64,000 nt of DNA from Actinobacteria bacterium 69-20 (GTDB lineage: Bacteria > Actinomycetota > Actinomycetes > Mycobacteriales > Nakamurellaceae), in the NCBI GenBank assembly GCA_001897425.1, contig MKSW01000033.1, forward strand, positions 416,717-480,716, written 5' to 3'. The position numbers were made by a program, and so were the translations under genes. Below the pieces are notes generated by a model. It did no database searches, was not told the origin of the DNA, and saw only the letters and a program-made list of their open reading frames with translations. Every line of letters begins with the position of its first letter. The first letter of the stretch is position 1. Of the stretch, positions 35,113 through 44,499 are shown in pieces.

Positions 35113-36069
35113 TCACGCGCGGACCTCGGTGACACACACATAGTTGTCGTCCGGGTCGCGCAGATACGCATAGCGCCAGGTGGCACCGCCGCCGAGGTCG
35201 ACCTGAGCCGGTTCGTCGACGAGTTTGACCCCGATGTGATCGAAGAAGTCGAGGGACCGTTCCAGGCAGCGCGACCCGATCGCGAACTCGAAGGTCCCCA
35301 AGCGCCCCCACTCGCCGCGCATGTCGGGCGACGGCGGGAAGTGCTGGACCGGCTCCAAGTTGCCGCCGTGCGGGCTGGTCAGCAGCATCATACGCATCTG
35401 CGGCGGGACGCGCTTGCCGAACCAGGGATGCATCGGTTCGAAGTAGCCGTTCGACTCGAAGAGTTGACCGGTGAAGCCGAGAGTGCGGTAGAACTCCCGG
35501 GTTCGATCGATGTCGGTGACGCCGAATGCGACGTGGTTGACGCCCTGGGGCCCCGGCGGATAGGGCCATCCGTGCGCAAGCGTCGACCACTCGATCAGTT
35601 CGATCTTCGCGCCGTCGGGGTCCTCGATGTAAGCCAGGCCGCAGTGGGTCTGATACGGCTCGAGATCCGCTTCGTTCGGATCCATCAGATTGACGTGCCC
35701 GTCGGCGACGAGGCTGCGATGGAATTCTTCGTAGCCGTTGATGTGGACGCACACCTCGCAGATGCCGGGTTCGCCCCACGCCTGGCCCTCGGGCAACGGC
35801 GGGTTGGGCCGGTCGAGCAGGTGCACCAGTTTGACCGAGGCGCGGCCGAGCACACTCGGGGTGGCGGCCCGCAGGTAGACGACCCGCGCCTCGGTGCGCG
35901 GCCGTCCCGTGACCTCCGTCAGGCCGGGCAGCTCCCCGACGTAGTCGAAGGCGATGTCGGTGAATCCGAGATCCGCGTAGAAACGGATCGACGCCTCCAT
36001 GTCGCGGACTCCGATGCCGATGTGGTCCAGGCCCATCAGAGCGCCGAATTGCGGCGAGTACTCGACCAC
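35113..36069 (-). CDS. VOC (glyoxalase/dioxygenase-fold) protein, two domains
   Basis: 318 residues with two vicinal-oxygen-chelate modules: the first from LDHIGIGVRDMEASIRFYADLGF to YIEDPDGAKIELIEW (about 13-162), the second from VNHVAFGVTDIDRTREFYRTLGF to YLRDPDDNYVCVTEV (about 176-317). The His/Glu metal ligands expected of glyoxalase or extradiol dioxygenase folds are present. The reaction is not assignable. It is the first gene of the minus-strand transporter/dehydrogenase operon, so it probably handles the same substrate. GTG 36069 has GGAGG five bases upstream; ATG 36036 is an alternative. Confidence 0.85.
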   Translation of the reverse strand: MVEYSPQFGALMGLDHIGIGVRDMEASIRFYADLGFTDIAFDYVGELPGLTEVTGRPRTEARVVYLRAATPSVLGRASVKLVHLLDRPNPPLPEGQAWGEPGICEVCVHINGYEEFHRSLVADGHVNLMDPNEADLEPYQTHCGLAYIEDPDGAKIELIEWSTLAHGWPYPPGPQGVNHVAFGVTDIDRTREFYRTLGFTGQLFESNGYFEPMHPWFGKRVPPQMRMMLLTSPHGGNLEPVQHFPPSPDMRGEWGRLGTFEFAIGSRCLERSLDFFDHIGVKLVDEPAQVDLGGGATWRYAYLRDPDDNYVCVTEVRA

Positions 36070-36130
36070 GTCGACCTCCGGTTATGGATCAATAAGCGGA
36101 CGATAGGCATTGGCCACCCAAGCGAATCCT

Positions 36131-36184
36131 CGTAACGTGTGCCATGATGTTCGCACACCGAGCGGCTGACCGCAATACGCACAC
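36131..36184. promoter_or_regulatory. Repeated CACAC-containing sites in a divergent promoter region
   Basis: The 235-base gap between the VOC operon and the deletion remnant holds cgtaacgtgtgcc (36131-36143), tgttcgcacacc (36149-36160) and GACCGCAATACGCAC (36168-36182). The last is nearly identical to sites at 48881-48895 and 59224-59238. A shared IclR operator is inferred. Confidence 0.4.
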
Positions 36185-36304
36185 TAGCCCGACGGGCCGA
36201 AAGTCCGCTGCGATTCGGCCGCGTCGAGCGCCGTGGGCACGTGCGGACACGGTGGCATCCACACGGGGCATTCGTGTGCCGACACCGTCGCGAAAGGAAG
36301 TCGG

Positions 36305-36469
36305 ATGACGCTTCGCATCGGCGCGAAACTCCCACAATCCGGTGCCATCACGGCCGATGAGTTTCCGCAGGCCGCGCAACATCTGGCGGACGCCTTCGTC
36401 TTCCTCACCAGCGATATGTCCGCCGGTATCACCGGGCATCTCCTGCCCGTCGACTGCGGCATGCGGTAG
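36305..36469 (+). pseudogene. In-frame deletion fusion of an LLM gene start and an SDR gene end
   Basis: 54 codons. The first 27 residues (MTLRIGAKLPQSGAITADEF, then PQAAQHL) match the start of the LLM flavoprotein at 49001 (MTLSIGAKLP...PEAARQL). The remaining residues (ADAFVFLTSDMSAGITGHLL, then PVDCGMR) match the last residues of the SDR at 49870-50631 (ANAIVFLTSDLAAGITGHLL). Relative to that intact pair about 1.47 kb is missing, between positions equivalent to 49082 and 50554. The fusion stays in frame, but neither domain can fold, so I call it a remnant. It precedes SDR and IclR paralogues exactly as in block B. Confidence 0.85.
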
Positions 36470-36510
36470 GACCGCAATCCCCGGCACCACCGACACCCAC
36501 GGAGCAGCCC

Positions 36511-37278
36511 ATGACCGCACATCCCTCCCTCGCCGGCCGCACGGTACTGGTCACCGGCGCCTCCGGCGGGATCGGTTCCGGGATCGTCGCAGCACTGGGT
36601 GACGCCGGAGCCGCCGTCATCGCCCACTACTCGACGCATCTCGAAGGTGCGCGTGCAGCGGTATCGGCGATCCCGGACGATCGCAGCGTTCTCGTCCAAG
36701 CCGATCTGAGCTCCGCAGGTGGCGCGCGGCAACTCTGGTCCGAGGTGACCGAACAGCATGACGTCGATGCGGTCGTCCTCAACGCAGCCGTCATCGACCC
36801 GACTCCCCTCGACGGCCCGGACGCCGAGTGGGATGCCGGGTGGGAGCACCTGTTGAAGGTCAATGTGATCGGCTCCGGCGCATTGATGCGGGAGGCCGCG
36901 CGCGCCTTCGCGGAACGCGGGCACGGGACCGTGGTCACCATGTCGAGTTGGGCCGCGGAGCAGGGCTCGCGCATACGCGACGTGTCCGGTTACGCCGCGT
37001 CCAAGGCCGCGATCCGCAATCTGGCACAGACGTTCGCGCGTCATTACGCGGATCGAGGGGTCCGGATGCACATCGTGGCACCAGGCGTAGTGAACGCGGG
37101 AATGGGCACGAGGGGGCAGGATGATACCGAGGTCGAACGGGTCGCGGGAGGATTGGCGATGCGGCGGCTCGTGACGGTGCACGAGGTAGCACAGCTCGTC
37201 ACCTACCTGTGCAGCGACAGCGCCGCGAGTCTGACCGGCGCAACCATCGACATCAACGGGGCCTCGTATATCCGATGA
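36511..37278 (+). CDS. Short-chain dehydrogenase/reductase (block A copy)
   Basis: 255 residues with the SDR pattern: VTGASGGIGSG at about 13-23, the catalytic Ser region MSSWAAEQGSR and YAASK near 160. It is closely related throughout, and equal in length, to the SDR at 50672-51439, including the identical ends GYAASKAAIRNLAQTFARHY and ATIDINGASYIR. NAD(P)-dependent oxidation or reduction of an alcohol/ketone is expected; substrate unknown. It lies 41 bases after the deletion remnant and 31 before IclR. Confidence 0.9.
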   Translation: MTAHPSLAGRTVLVTGASGGIGSGIVAALGDAGAAVIAHYSTHLEGARAAVSAIPDDRSVLVQADLSSAGGARQLWSEVTEQHDVDAVVLNAAVIDPTPLDGPDAEWDAGWEHLLKVNVIGSGALMREAARAFAERGHGTVVTMSSWAAEQGSRIRDVSGYAASKAAIRNLAQTFARHYADRGVRMHIVAPGVVNAGMGTRGQDDTEVERVAGGLAMRRLVTVHEVAQLVTYLCSDSAASLTGATIDINGASYIR

Positions 37279-37309
37279 ACTGGCCACGCGACACAGAACG
37301 GGCACACGC

Positions 37310-38143
37310 ATGACCGCGAGCACGATCACCCCCGCACCGTCCCGACCCAATCGGACAGCACCGCGGTCGCGCGACTTCGTCCAGTCGCTCGAACGCGGCC
37401 TGATGATCATCCGCGTCTTCGACAGCGACCACCCCACCTTGACCGTCTCGGAGATCGCGGGCCTGACCCATTTGACCCGCGCGGCGGCCCGACGTTTCGC
37501 CCTCACCCTGCTCGAGCTGGGCTATCTGTCGTGCCGCAACGACCGGTACCGCCTCACCCCCCGCGTGCTGGAACTCGGATACTCCTACCTGTCGGCGTTC
37601 TCGTTCCCGGAGATCGCACTCCCACACCTGGAACGACTGGTGGCCGATACCGGCGAGGCGAGCGAAGGCTGCATCCTCGCCGATGGCGACATCGTCTACG
37701 TGGTCAGAGTTCCCGGGCCGGCTTTGATGACGATCTCCGTCAACGTAGGGGCCCGGCGCCCCGCGCACCTGACCGCGATGGGGCGCGCCCTGCTGGCAGA
37801 CCTCCCGCTGGACGAACTCGAGGACCACCTCCGGACGATTCGGTTCGACCAGGTCCTGCCGCGCACCATCGTCGATGCGGACCAGCTGCGGATGGAGCTC
37901 GACCGCGTCCGCGAGCAAGGGTATGCGCTGGTGGATCAGGAACTCGAAGAAGGACTGATCGCGGTCGCCGTTCCCGTTCGCGACCGCACCGGTCGGGCGC
38001 GCGCCGCGATCAATCTGTCCACGCACATCGGGCGAAAGACGGTCGACACGATGCGCGGCTTCGTCCCGCAGATCCAGACCACCGCAGCGGAGATCGAGCA
38101 GGCACTGAGCAACTCCGTGGCCTGGAACAACCTGTTCGCCTGA
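37310..38143 (+). CDS. IclR-family regulator (block A copy)
   Basis: 277 residues. The N-terminal winged helix (LTVSEIAGLTHLTRAAARRFALTL) is followed by the IclR effector domain (about 100-270), ending QALSNSVAWNNLFA. The start of the protein, RDFVQSLERGLMIIRVFD, resembles the PcaR/PobR branch, which often activates aromatic or organic-acid catabolism. A close paralogue lies at 51464-52303 with an almost identical HTH, so the two may bind the same operators. It is cotranscribed with the SDR gene. Confidence 0.92.
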   Translation: MTASTITPAPSRPNRTAPRSRDFVQSLERGLMIIRVFDSDHPTLTVSEIAGLTHLTRAAARRFALTLLELGYLSCRNDRYRLTPRVLELGYSYLSAFSFPEIALPHLERLVADTGEASEGCILADGDIVYVVRVPGPALMTISVNVGARRPAHLTAMGRALLADLPLDELEDHLRTIRFDQVLPRTIVDADQLRMELDRVREQGYALVDQELEEGLIAVAVPVRDRTGRARAAINLSTHIGRKTVDTMRGFVPQIQTTAAEIEQALSNSVAWNNLFA

Positions 38144-38236
38144 ACCGTCGTCCGCTGAAGGCCGGCCCGGTCGACGACGCATCGTCGAGCTGAGAGCCGA
38201 AGGAACCTCGCACACAGCAGGAAGGTACGGCTGACC

Positions 38237-39235
38237 GTGACACGTGAATCCTCGACCTCCGGCCGCGCCGGGACCACCGCCGATGACGTCCGAGTCGCCA
38301 TCGTCGGCGCGGGCAGCATCGGGGTGGCATGGTCGATCGTGTTCGCACGAGCAGGACACCCTGTCGCCGTGTTCGATGTTGATGCGCACCGAGCAGCACA
38401 AGTCCTGAGCGGTGTGCGTTCCCGATTGCAGGATCTGGCTCGGTTCGGCCTACTCGACGCGCACGAGCGGATCGACGACATCGTCGGGCGGATTTCCATC
38501 GCGCCGCAACTGGCCGATGTCACCGCTGGTGCAGGTTACGTCCAGGAATGTGCCGCGGAGTCGCTGGATATCAAGCGGGCGGTCTTCGCGGAGCTCGACG
38601 GTCTGTGCGGTGCACAAGCGGTCCTGGCAAGTTCGTCATCGATGATCGCGGCATCGCGGTTCGCCGCCGGACTGCCCGGGCAGTCGCGCTGCCTGGTGGT
38701 TCATCCCGGGAACCCGCCGTATCTGCTGCCGATCGCCGAGGTCGTGCCCGCGCCCTTCACCGCTCCGTGGGCCACCGAGCGGTCGATCGATCTGCTGAGT
38801 GCGGCCGGGATGGTGCCCGTCCATGTTCGACGCGAAGTCGAGGGCTTCGTCTTCAATCGGCTCCAGGGCGCGCTGCTGCGCGAGGCCTACTGCCTGGTGC
38901 GCGACGGCGTTGCGAGCCCCACCGATATCGACACGGTGGTACGCGAGGGTTTGGGCCGGCGGTGGGGCGTGTTGGGGCCGTTCGCGACCTCTGACCTCAA
39001 CACCCGAGGCGGAATCGAGCGACATGCGGCCGTCATGGGACCCGCATACGAACGGATGGGGGCCGAACGCGGTCAGCACGATCCGTGGACCGAAGACCTG
39101 GTGGCGGCCGTCGCGGCCGACCTGCACCGGCTGCAACCGTTGGCGAAGTGGGAGGAAAATGTTGCCCGCCGGGACCGGATGATGATGGCGCTCCTCGCCG
39201 CGCAACGTGCGGCAATCCGCGACGAGAGCGAATAG
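38237..39235 (+). CDS. 3-hydroxyacyl-CoA dehydrogenase-like NAD enzyme (lambda-crystallin type)
   Basis: 332 residues. The NAD fold is VAIVGAGSIGVAWSIVFARAGHPVAVFD near 20-47; SSSSMIAASRFA and HPGNPPYLLPIAEVVPAPFT follow, and the C-terminal domain has VEGFVFNRLQGALLREAYCLV. This pattern is that of the CRYL1/L-gulonate dehydrogenase and carnitine dehydrogenase group within the 3-hydroxyacyl-CoA dehydrogenase family. It probably oxidises a beta-hydroxy acid. GTG 38237 has GGAAGG upstream. It ends the plus-strand operon of block A and has no copy in block B. Confidence 0.85.
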   Translation: MTRESSTSGRAGTTADDVRVAIVGAGSIGVAWSIVFARAGHPVAVFDVDAHRAAQVLSGVRSRLQDLARFGLLDAHERIDDIVGRISIAPQLADVTAGAGYVQECAAESLDIKRAVFAELDGLCGAQAVLASSSSMIAASRFAAGLPGQSRCLVVHPGNPPYLLPIAEVVPAPFTAPWATERSIDLLSAAGMVPVHVRREVEGFVFNRLQGALLREAYCLVRDGVASPTDIDTVVREGLGRRWGVLGPFATSDLNTRGGIERHAAVMGPAYERMGAERGQHDPWTEDLVAAVAADLHRLQPLAKWEENVARRDRMMMALLAAQRAAIRDESE

Positions 39236-39265
39236 TCCTCATGCGCGCAGCACAAGGGCCGTACG

Positions 39266-39282
39266 GGACCGAGCCTCGGTCC
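39266..39282. terminator. Short hairpin between convergent genes
   Basis: GGACCGAG-C-CTCGGTCC (in practice a six-pair GC-rich stem with a five-base loop), followed by aatttc. It lies between the dehydrogenase end (39235) and the cupin end (39312) and marks the block A/block B border. Confidence 0.5.
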
Positions 39283-39311
39283 AATTTCAGAAAGCCGCGA
39301 GCCCTTCCATT

Positions 39312-39659
39312 CTATTCGTATTCGTCGTCGCCTTCCGCATAACCGGGAGAATTGATCACCAAATACTCACAAGTACCCGACAGGTCGTAGACCCGTCCGG
39401 TCGGAACCGTCGCGGAGTCGCCGCTTTCGAGAGTGACGTTCTCGAAACCGTCTACCCGAAGTTCCATGCTCCCAGTGAGTACCACGTAACTTCTAAAACA
39501 ACGATGATGACGAAGCCTCCGATGCGGGCCGTGTAGCGAAACCCAGGTGATGCTCAGGGCTCCACCCGAATCGTGAGCAGTGAGTAACGTCTTCAGAGTA
39601 AGGTTGTTGTCAGGCTCCAGCGTTTCAGGAATTCCTTGGAAGCGGGTATACAGCGTCAC
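39312..39659 (-). CDS. Small cupin protein
   Basis: 115 residues with a single cupin barrel: [21 protein letters not shown] then [33 protein letters not shown]. The strands match small cupins with RmlC fold; metal ligands are not clear, so it may be a binding or regulatory cupin rather than an enzyme. GTG 39659 overlaps the ATPase stop (GTGA), so it is the last gene of the block B transport operon. A Glu/Asp-rich tail ends the protein. Confidence 0.75.
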   Translation of the reverse strand: MTLYTRFQGIPETLEPDNNLTLKTLLTAHDSGGALSITWVSLHGPHRRLRHHRCFRSYVVLTGSMELRVDGFENVTLESGDSATVPTGRVYDLSGTCEYLVINSPGYAEGDDEYE

Positions 39660-40444
39660 AGAAGTCTCTCCAAGAACTGCGCAGTTCGCGCAACTTTAGG
39701 CGCCAACAAGATCTCCTGAGGAGTACCGGTTTCAACCACGCAACCCTCGTCCATGAACACCACTCTGTCCGCCACATCTCGTACGAAGGACATTTCGTGA
39801 GTAACCACCAGCATAGTCATACCTTCGGTGCTCAAGAATCGCATGACCTCGAGCACCTCGCCGACGATCTCCGGATCCAATGCCGACGTCGGCTCATCAA
39901 ATAGCATGACCTCCGGCCCCATGGCTAGCGCGCGGGCGATCGCAACGCGCTGCTTCTGGCCACCCGAGAGTTGCGCTGGGTAGGCGTCTTCTCGATCGCC
40001 CAAACCCACCTTCGCAAGGAGGTCACGCGCCAGCGCCCGGGCATCAGCCTTACTCAAGCCTCGTACTCCGACTGGAGCTTCAATAAGGTTGCCCAGCACC
40101 GTCATATGCGGAAATAAGTTGAAGTGCTGGAATACCATTCCAAGTCGCCGTCGTTGTTTCGCTAACTCCGGACCGGGCAACGGGGCACGCTGGCCGTTCT
40201 TCTTCGTGTATACGCCAATACGCTGATTATGTACGATGATGTCGCCAGAATCTGGTGTCTCAAGGTAATTGATGCACCGCAGCAGCGTGCTCTTCCCCGA
40301 CCCGGAAGGCCCGATGATACATAGGACCTCGCTAGCCTTCACCTGCAGGTCGATACCTTTGAGGACATGGTTACTGCCGAACGACTTGTGTATGTCAACG
40401 CATTTGACGACGATATCGTCGCTATTCGATGAGCCATTCATCAT
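39656..40444 (-). CDS. Polar amino-acid ABC transporter ATPase (block B)
   Basis: 262 residues. Walker [10 protein letters not shown], signature [16 protein letters not shown] and Walker [15 protein letters not shown] are complete. The insert [21 protein letters not shown] is typical of a subgroup of amino-acid ATPases. It energises the permease encoded just upstream. Codon use is less GC-rich than in block A. Confidence 0.92.
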   Translation of the reverse strand: MMNGSSNSDDIVVKCVDIHKSFGSNHVLKGIDLQVKASEVLCIIGPSGSGKSTLLRCINYLETPDSGDIIVHNQRIGVYTKKNGQRAPLPGPELAKQRRRLGMVFQHFNLFPHMTVLGNLIEAPVGVRGLSKADARALARDLLAKVGLGDREDAYPAQLSGGQKQRVAIARALAMGPEVMLFDEPTSALDPEIVGEVLEVMRFLSTEGMTMLVVTHEMSFVRDVADRVVFMDEGCVVETGTPQEILLAPKVARTAQFLERLL

Positions 40445-40447
40445 GTT

Positions 40448-41407
40448 TCAGCCGACCTTCACGACCGAAAGAAGATTCTTCCGAAACATGACGGTGATGC
40501 GAGCAACGGCAGACAGCCGCTGATCACGCCGCGTTCCTCTACCGTAGTGACGCTCGATATAATACTGTCCAATTGAGGTTACCGTTGTCATCATCAGATA
40601 CCATATACTTGCTACGATGAGCAACGGGATCGTTTGAAACGTTCTAGAATACACCTGTTGAACCGCATATAGCAGTTCCGTCATAGAAATGACGCTCACG
40701 AGGCTCGAATCCTTGAGTAAGCCAATCGCGTTATTACTGGTCGGCGGTATTATTATACGCATCGCCTGAGGCAATACGATCCGCCTAAATGCACGCGAGC
40801 TCGTCATCCCTAATGCAGCCGATGCCTCGAGCTGGCCTTCATCTACCCCAAGGATCCCAGCCCGTACGATCTCGCACATATAGGCCGCCTGGTTGAGCCC
40901 TAGGGCTAGGATCGCGGCAGTCAGCGGGCTTATGAGGTCGTTAGTATTCCAACTGATAAAGGAAGGGCCGAAGGGAATACCGATGGAAATTCGCTTTATG
41001 AACGATGCAAGGTTATACCAGAACAAGATCTGAACAAGTAGCGGAGTACCACGAAAGAACCACAGGTATAACGAAGTGACGCCGTTCAATAATAAGCTGT
41101 TTGACAGCCGCATTAACGCAAGGAGTCCACCAAGTAGAATCCCGATGATCATCGCTATTGCAGTCAACACAAGCGTAGTGATCACACCCTGCAATATCGC
41201 GGGTGCGGTCAGGTATTGCGCAACGACATGCCACTCGATGGTATCCGACGTGATCAGCAGATGCAGAGCCATTATCGCAAGAACGAAAATGGCGAGACGC
41301 AATAGCCACTTGCCGACAATACGTGCAAAATACCTCGCTGAACGATCGGGGCGGAGCTCATATGGTACTAAGAGCTCCGCCCCATCGACAGCACGACTCA
41401 TGTTCAT
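40448..41407 (-). CDS. Polar amino-acid ABC transporter permease (block B)
   Basis: 319 residues. The first 45 residues are a cytosolic extension (MNMSRAVDGAELLVPYELRP), then about five or six helices and the coupling loop LEASAALGMTSSRAFRRIVLPQA near 230-252. The DNA is the most AT-rich gene in the window, unlike the block A permease, which suggests a different source. The start overlaps the binding-protein stop by ATGA. Confidence 0.92.
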   Translation of the reverse strand: MNMSRAVDGAELLVPYELRPDRSARYFARIVGKWLLRLAIFVLAIMALHLLITSDTIEWHVVAQYLTAPAILQGVITTLVLTAIAMIIGILLGGLLALMRLSNSLLLNGVTSLYLWFFRGTPLLVQILFWYNLASFIKRISIGIPFGPSFISWNTNDLISPLTAAILALGLNQAAYMCEIVRAGILGVDEGQLEASAALGMTSSRAFRRIVLPQAMRIIIPPTSNNAIGLLKDSSLVSVISMTELLYAVQQVYSRTFQTIPLLIVASIWYLMMTTVTSIGQYYIERHYGRGTRRDQRLSAVARITVMFRKNLLSVVKVG

Positions 41408-42459
41408 TTATTGGTTGCGCTGAGCTGCGCTGGGTCGGTGTACAGGGTCGACTCCGATACGAGGCCATCGTCGTGGATCCCCCACTTGTTCATGATGGCC
41501 TTATAAACACCACTCTTGATGAGGCTGTCCATGGCCTCTTTCAGGACCGGCCCGAGGCCCGAGCCCTTGGTGATACCCGCTCCCTCGGGGGTCGGCATGT
41601 AAACGAACGATTGGATCTGGAAGTCGCCACCCGTCTGCTTGATGAAATATCCGAGTTGATTTGCGGAGGTGCTATAGATTTCGACACGGCCACTATCGAC
41701 AGCCAGCTTTGCTGCCGCCTCGCTCGGGAAGGTCTTAAGATCGACCGGGGCCAACCCTGCGCCGGCGCAGTTGATACCTTCGATTTGTTGGATAAACGCA
41801 CCGCCGGCGATCACCGCGACCGAGTGGCCACACACGTCGGTGTCCTTCCCGATCTTGATTCCGCTTGAGGTCTTGACAGCAAATCCGGTCCCTACGTTGT
41901 AGTAGGTGAGGATATCGATCTCCTTCAGGCGATCAGCGGTCGCGATAAAGGACGTGAACGATGCGTTGTACCGCCCGTTCTTCAGACCCGGAATGAAGGT
42001 GTCGAACGCACCCGAGGCATCCGCCTTCCATTGCAGCCCCAGCACTGTCGCGACAGCCTCACCCAGTTCTGGCTCCCACCCAACTAGCACGCCCTTGTCG
42101 TCCACTAGCTCGTCCGGCGGCGCGTTGTTGAACGTGATGTCCTTGAGGACGCCTGCGTCTCGGAATTCAGCTGGCACTTTTGCGGCTAGTTGAGGGTCGG
42201 TAGCCACCTCCATCCCGGCGAATGTCTTGCTGAGGATGTTCACCTTCGAACTCTGGGTCGTTTCGCTGGTGACGTCGGTGACTGCCGCCGTGGTTTCGGT
42301 GCCTGCACCTGTGGATGGTGCCGACGTCTGGCTGCTTCCCGATGTGGTGCTTCCCGGTGAGTTGCTAGAGCTACATGCCACGGCAGCCAGCAGTGTCGCC
42401 GTGCCGACTACGGCAATGACACCCCGTGAAACTGCACTTCTGTGGACGTTCAACTTCAT
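41404..42459 (-). CDS. Polar amino-acid ABC transporter, substrate-binding lipoprotein (block B)
   Basis: 351 residues. Lipobox LLAAVAC puts the anchor on C29; a Ser/Thr-rich linker and a family 3 solute-binding domain follow (LVDDKGVLVGWEPELGEAVATVLGLQWK). ATG 42459 has GAAGGAAGG nearby. It heads an operon with permease, ATPase and cupin. It is only distantly similar to the block A binding protein, so the two systems may take up different, though related, compounds. Confidence 0.92.
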   Translation of the reverse strand: MKLNVHRSAVSRGVIAVVGTATLLAAVACSSSNSPGSTTSGSSQTSAPSTGAGTETTAAVTDVTSETTQSSKVNILSKTFAGMEVATDPQLAAKVPAEFRDAGVLKDITFNNAPPDELVDDKGVLVGWEPELGEAVATVLGLQWKADASGAFDTFIPGLKNGRYNASFTSFIATADRLKEIDILTYYNVGTGFAVKTSSGIKIGKDTDVCGHSVAVIAGGAFIQQIEGINCAGAGLAPVDLKTFPSEAAAKLAVDSGRVEIYSTSANQLGYFIKQTGGDFQIQSFVYMPTPEGAGITKGSGLGPVLKEAMDSLIKSGVYKAIMNKWGIHDDGLVSESTLYTDPAQLSATNK

Positions 42460-43005
42460 GGCATACCTTCCTTCTAGATGGAGCGGCGCACTGAACCAAT
42501 ACGAACTTTGTCGGTTGGACTACGGCATTCACTCGTACGTTCTGACACGGCCAAAGCCAGGGGGCGCCTCATGCACCAATCATCTGGGCCGCCCCAATAG
42601 CCGACTCACCTCGCATTACCACGTATGTCCTAATCCAACCCGCCACCTCGTCAGCACCGAGCCGTTGGGAAGTGGGCAAGTATGTGCTGGGCGGTCGCCC
42701 GCTCGTACGGTGACCGTACAGTAGCACGCATTGCGCGCGGATGATAGTAGTTTCGCTTGATCGCAGAGGTGCCGCCAGGATGTCGAGCACGCCGTCGCCG
42801 CACGACGACGAGCGGGGAGGTGGGGAGGCTATTCGTAAGACCCCGGCGCAAGGGGCTCCGCCAGCACGGGCAGTGCGCGTCAGCCCGTCAATAATCGAAG
42901 GGGCCTATCGGCACGTGCCACTCTTGGCTGTGAATCTCGAGTTCAGAGGAGCCTGCAAAGACCGACGGCGCTCCCCCATGAGGGCGACCGCGTTCCCGCC
43001 CTCAC
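42460..43005. other. 546-base promoter region upstream of the block B transporter operon
   Basis: I see no supported gene; frames here are short and lack family resemblance. It contains the perfect palindrome at 42705-42719 and extends to the end of the SnoaL-like gene. Confidence 0.5.
42705..42719. promoter_or_regulatory. Palindrome GTACGGTGACCGTAC, candidate operator
   Basis: Perfect 7-1-7 inverted repeat about 245 bases upstream of the transporter operon start. It shares the GTACG-N5-CGTAC pattern with the site at 44464-44478. The only regulators in the region are the two IclR proteins, so binding by them is inferred. Confidence 0.45.
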
Positions 43006-43461
43006 CTAATCTGTTGGCCTTGAGATTCGCCGGAAAGGATTGATGCCGACCGTGAAACCCGCATCATTACCGGTCAATACTTGGGTCCTGTGCGCAATAC
43101 GCCAGCCCTGTGCGGTCCTGCGAAGCTCATCATGGTACTGGCCCATCATGGTCGCCGTCGACCCATTCGGCGCCTCGTGCCACGCCAGCACATAGCTCGT
43201 CGCGCGCGCCAGCTCGGCCCCGACAAATTCGATCTGCACACCGCCCGCGTGGTGCGATGTCCTCTTCCAGCGCCACATCCGCTCGAGATCGCGGCGTAGG
43301 GCAGCCGAACCTTCGCTCTTGATGTCCGGGCCGTAGTCAACGACGCAGTCCTCCGTGAACAACGCCGTCAGCTTTGGTAAATCCATTTCATCCAGCGTCC
43401 GGCAATACTCGTAGATGACCTGAGTGATTTCATATCGGTCGGAAAGCTCTTCGAGATTCAT
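43006..43461 (-). CDS. SnoaL/NTF2-like protein
   Basis: 151 residues with the SnoaL_4 cone fold: YEITQVIYEYCRTLDEMDLPKLTALFTEDCVVDYGP at the start, HHAGGVQIEFVGAELARATSYVLAWH in the middle and WRIAHRTQVLTGND near the end. Such proteins include dehydratases, isomerases and ring-hydroxylating dioxygenase beta-like folds; an Asp/His pair is possible here but the reaction is unknown. It follows the DapA-family gene by 43 bases on the same strand, so it may act on that product. Confidence 0.8.
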   Translation of the reverse strand: MNLEELSDRYEITQVIYEYCRTLDEMDLPKLTALFTEDCVVDYGPDIKSEGSAALRRDLERMWRWKRTSHHAGGVQIEFVGAELARATSYVLAWHEAPNGSTATMMGQYHDELRRTAQGWRIAHRTQVLTGNDAGFTVGINPFRRISRPTD

Positions 43462-43504
43462 GGGACCTCATCTCTATGAGTGCCAACGACATACATCGAC
43501 CTCG

Positions 43505-44434
43505 TCAGAGCGACCCGAGCCCCGCGATCATCTCATCGAACTGCTTGATCAACGGCAAGATCTGTGACAGCCGTTGCTCACCTTCACTCCCCAGCATCGC
43601 GAACGTAGTCAAAGGCTGCCGCACGTCACCAACCGGGTAACCGGCTGCGGCGGCAAGTGCCTTCGAATAGCACTGATGCCCATAAGTCGGATGGCCCGCT
43701 GCGATGATGTGATCGATGTGATCAATGATGCGCTGAAGGGAGCGCGCATCCTCGAGTCGGCCAGCTTGGAATAGATCCCAGAGCTTGTAGCTATTGACGA
43801 TGTAATTTCCGTAAGGATTCACATACCCGACCGCGCCGAGGAGGAACGAGTCGACAGCCCGCTCGCCAGCGTAAACGTTCATCACTCCGTCGGTCGCCTC
43901 GATGACGTCGCGCACCCGTGCCAGATCCTGGCTCGATTCCTTGATGTATCGAATATTTTCGAAGTCTCGTACTAATCGAGCAACCAGCTGTGCCGACATA
44001 TCGATGTTGGATGTGACAGGGTTGTTATATAGCATGATGGGCAGGGTGACCGCCTCGGAAACGGCTTTGTAATAACGCCACACCTCATCATCAGTTGGTG
44101 TGTAGTAGTACGGCGGAAGTACCATAATGCCGTCGGCGCCGAGGCTTTCAGCCTCGCGGCTGTACCGCACAGCATTCGGTGTGTACGCGTTCATCGTCCC
44201 CACGAGAACCTTCGCGCGCCCCGCAACCTGCTTCACGGTCGTCTCGACCACCAGGGTGCGCTCGTCATCGGTCAAGGTGAGGTACTCGCCGGTAGTGCCC
44301 AGCACGATGACGCCTGGTACACCCGATGTGACCTGCCATTCCATGAACCGCTGGAGGGCAGGTACGTCGATCTCACGCCCGTCATCGGTGAATGGCGTGA
44401 CGGTCACCGTATAGCTGCCACGGAACGTCGTCAT
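43505..44434 (-). CDS. DapA-family lyase/deaminase (block B)
   Basis: 309 residues with GTTGE at 46-50, Tyr136 (LYNNP) and Schiff-base Lys165 (IRYIKESS), all intact. The NNPxxSN segment is closer to dihydrodipicolinate synthase/aldolase members than the block A paralogue, which has NWPHG at that place, so substrates may differ. ATG 44434 has AGAAAGGG upstream; a start at 44461 is unlikely. It is divergent from the DAAO-type gene across a 65-base gap containing a palindrome. Confidence 0.88.
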   Translation of the reverse strand: MTTFRGSYTVTVTPFTDDGREIDVPALQRFMEWQVTSGVPGVIVLGTTGEYLTLTDDERTLVVETTVKQVAGRAKVLVGTMNAYTPNAVRYSREAESLGADGIMVLPPYYYTPTDDEVWRYYKAVSEAVTLPIMLYNNPVTSNIDMSAQLVARLVRDFENIRYIKESSQDLARVRDVIEATDGVMNVYAGERAVDSFLLGAVGYVNPYGNYIVNSYKLWDLFQAGRLEDARSLQRIIDHIDHIIAAGHPTYGHQCYSKALAAAAGYPVGDVRQPLTTFAMLGSEGEQRLSQILPLIKQFDEMIAGLGSL

Positions 44435-44463
44435 CGAGTACCCTTTCTGACATGCGACCATTT

Positions 44464-44478
44464 GTACGCCTAGCGTAC
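44464..44478. promoter_or_regulatory. Palindrome GTACGCCTAGCGTAC in a divergent promoter
   Basis: Perfect GTACGC/GCGTAC arms around CTA, centred in the 65-base gap between the DapA-family gene and the DAAO-type gene. Its position lets one regulator control both directions. It matches the site at 42705 in arm sequence and length. Confidence 0.55.
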
Positions 44479-44499
44479 CCCAGTGGTGCTGAAGGATAG

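Noticed and set aside
44401..44440. The start of the block B DapA-family gene as another copy of the dispersed repeat
   Set aside because: catgacgacgttccg resembles the motif but is explained by the codons for MTTFR, and the flanking bases do not match.
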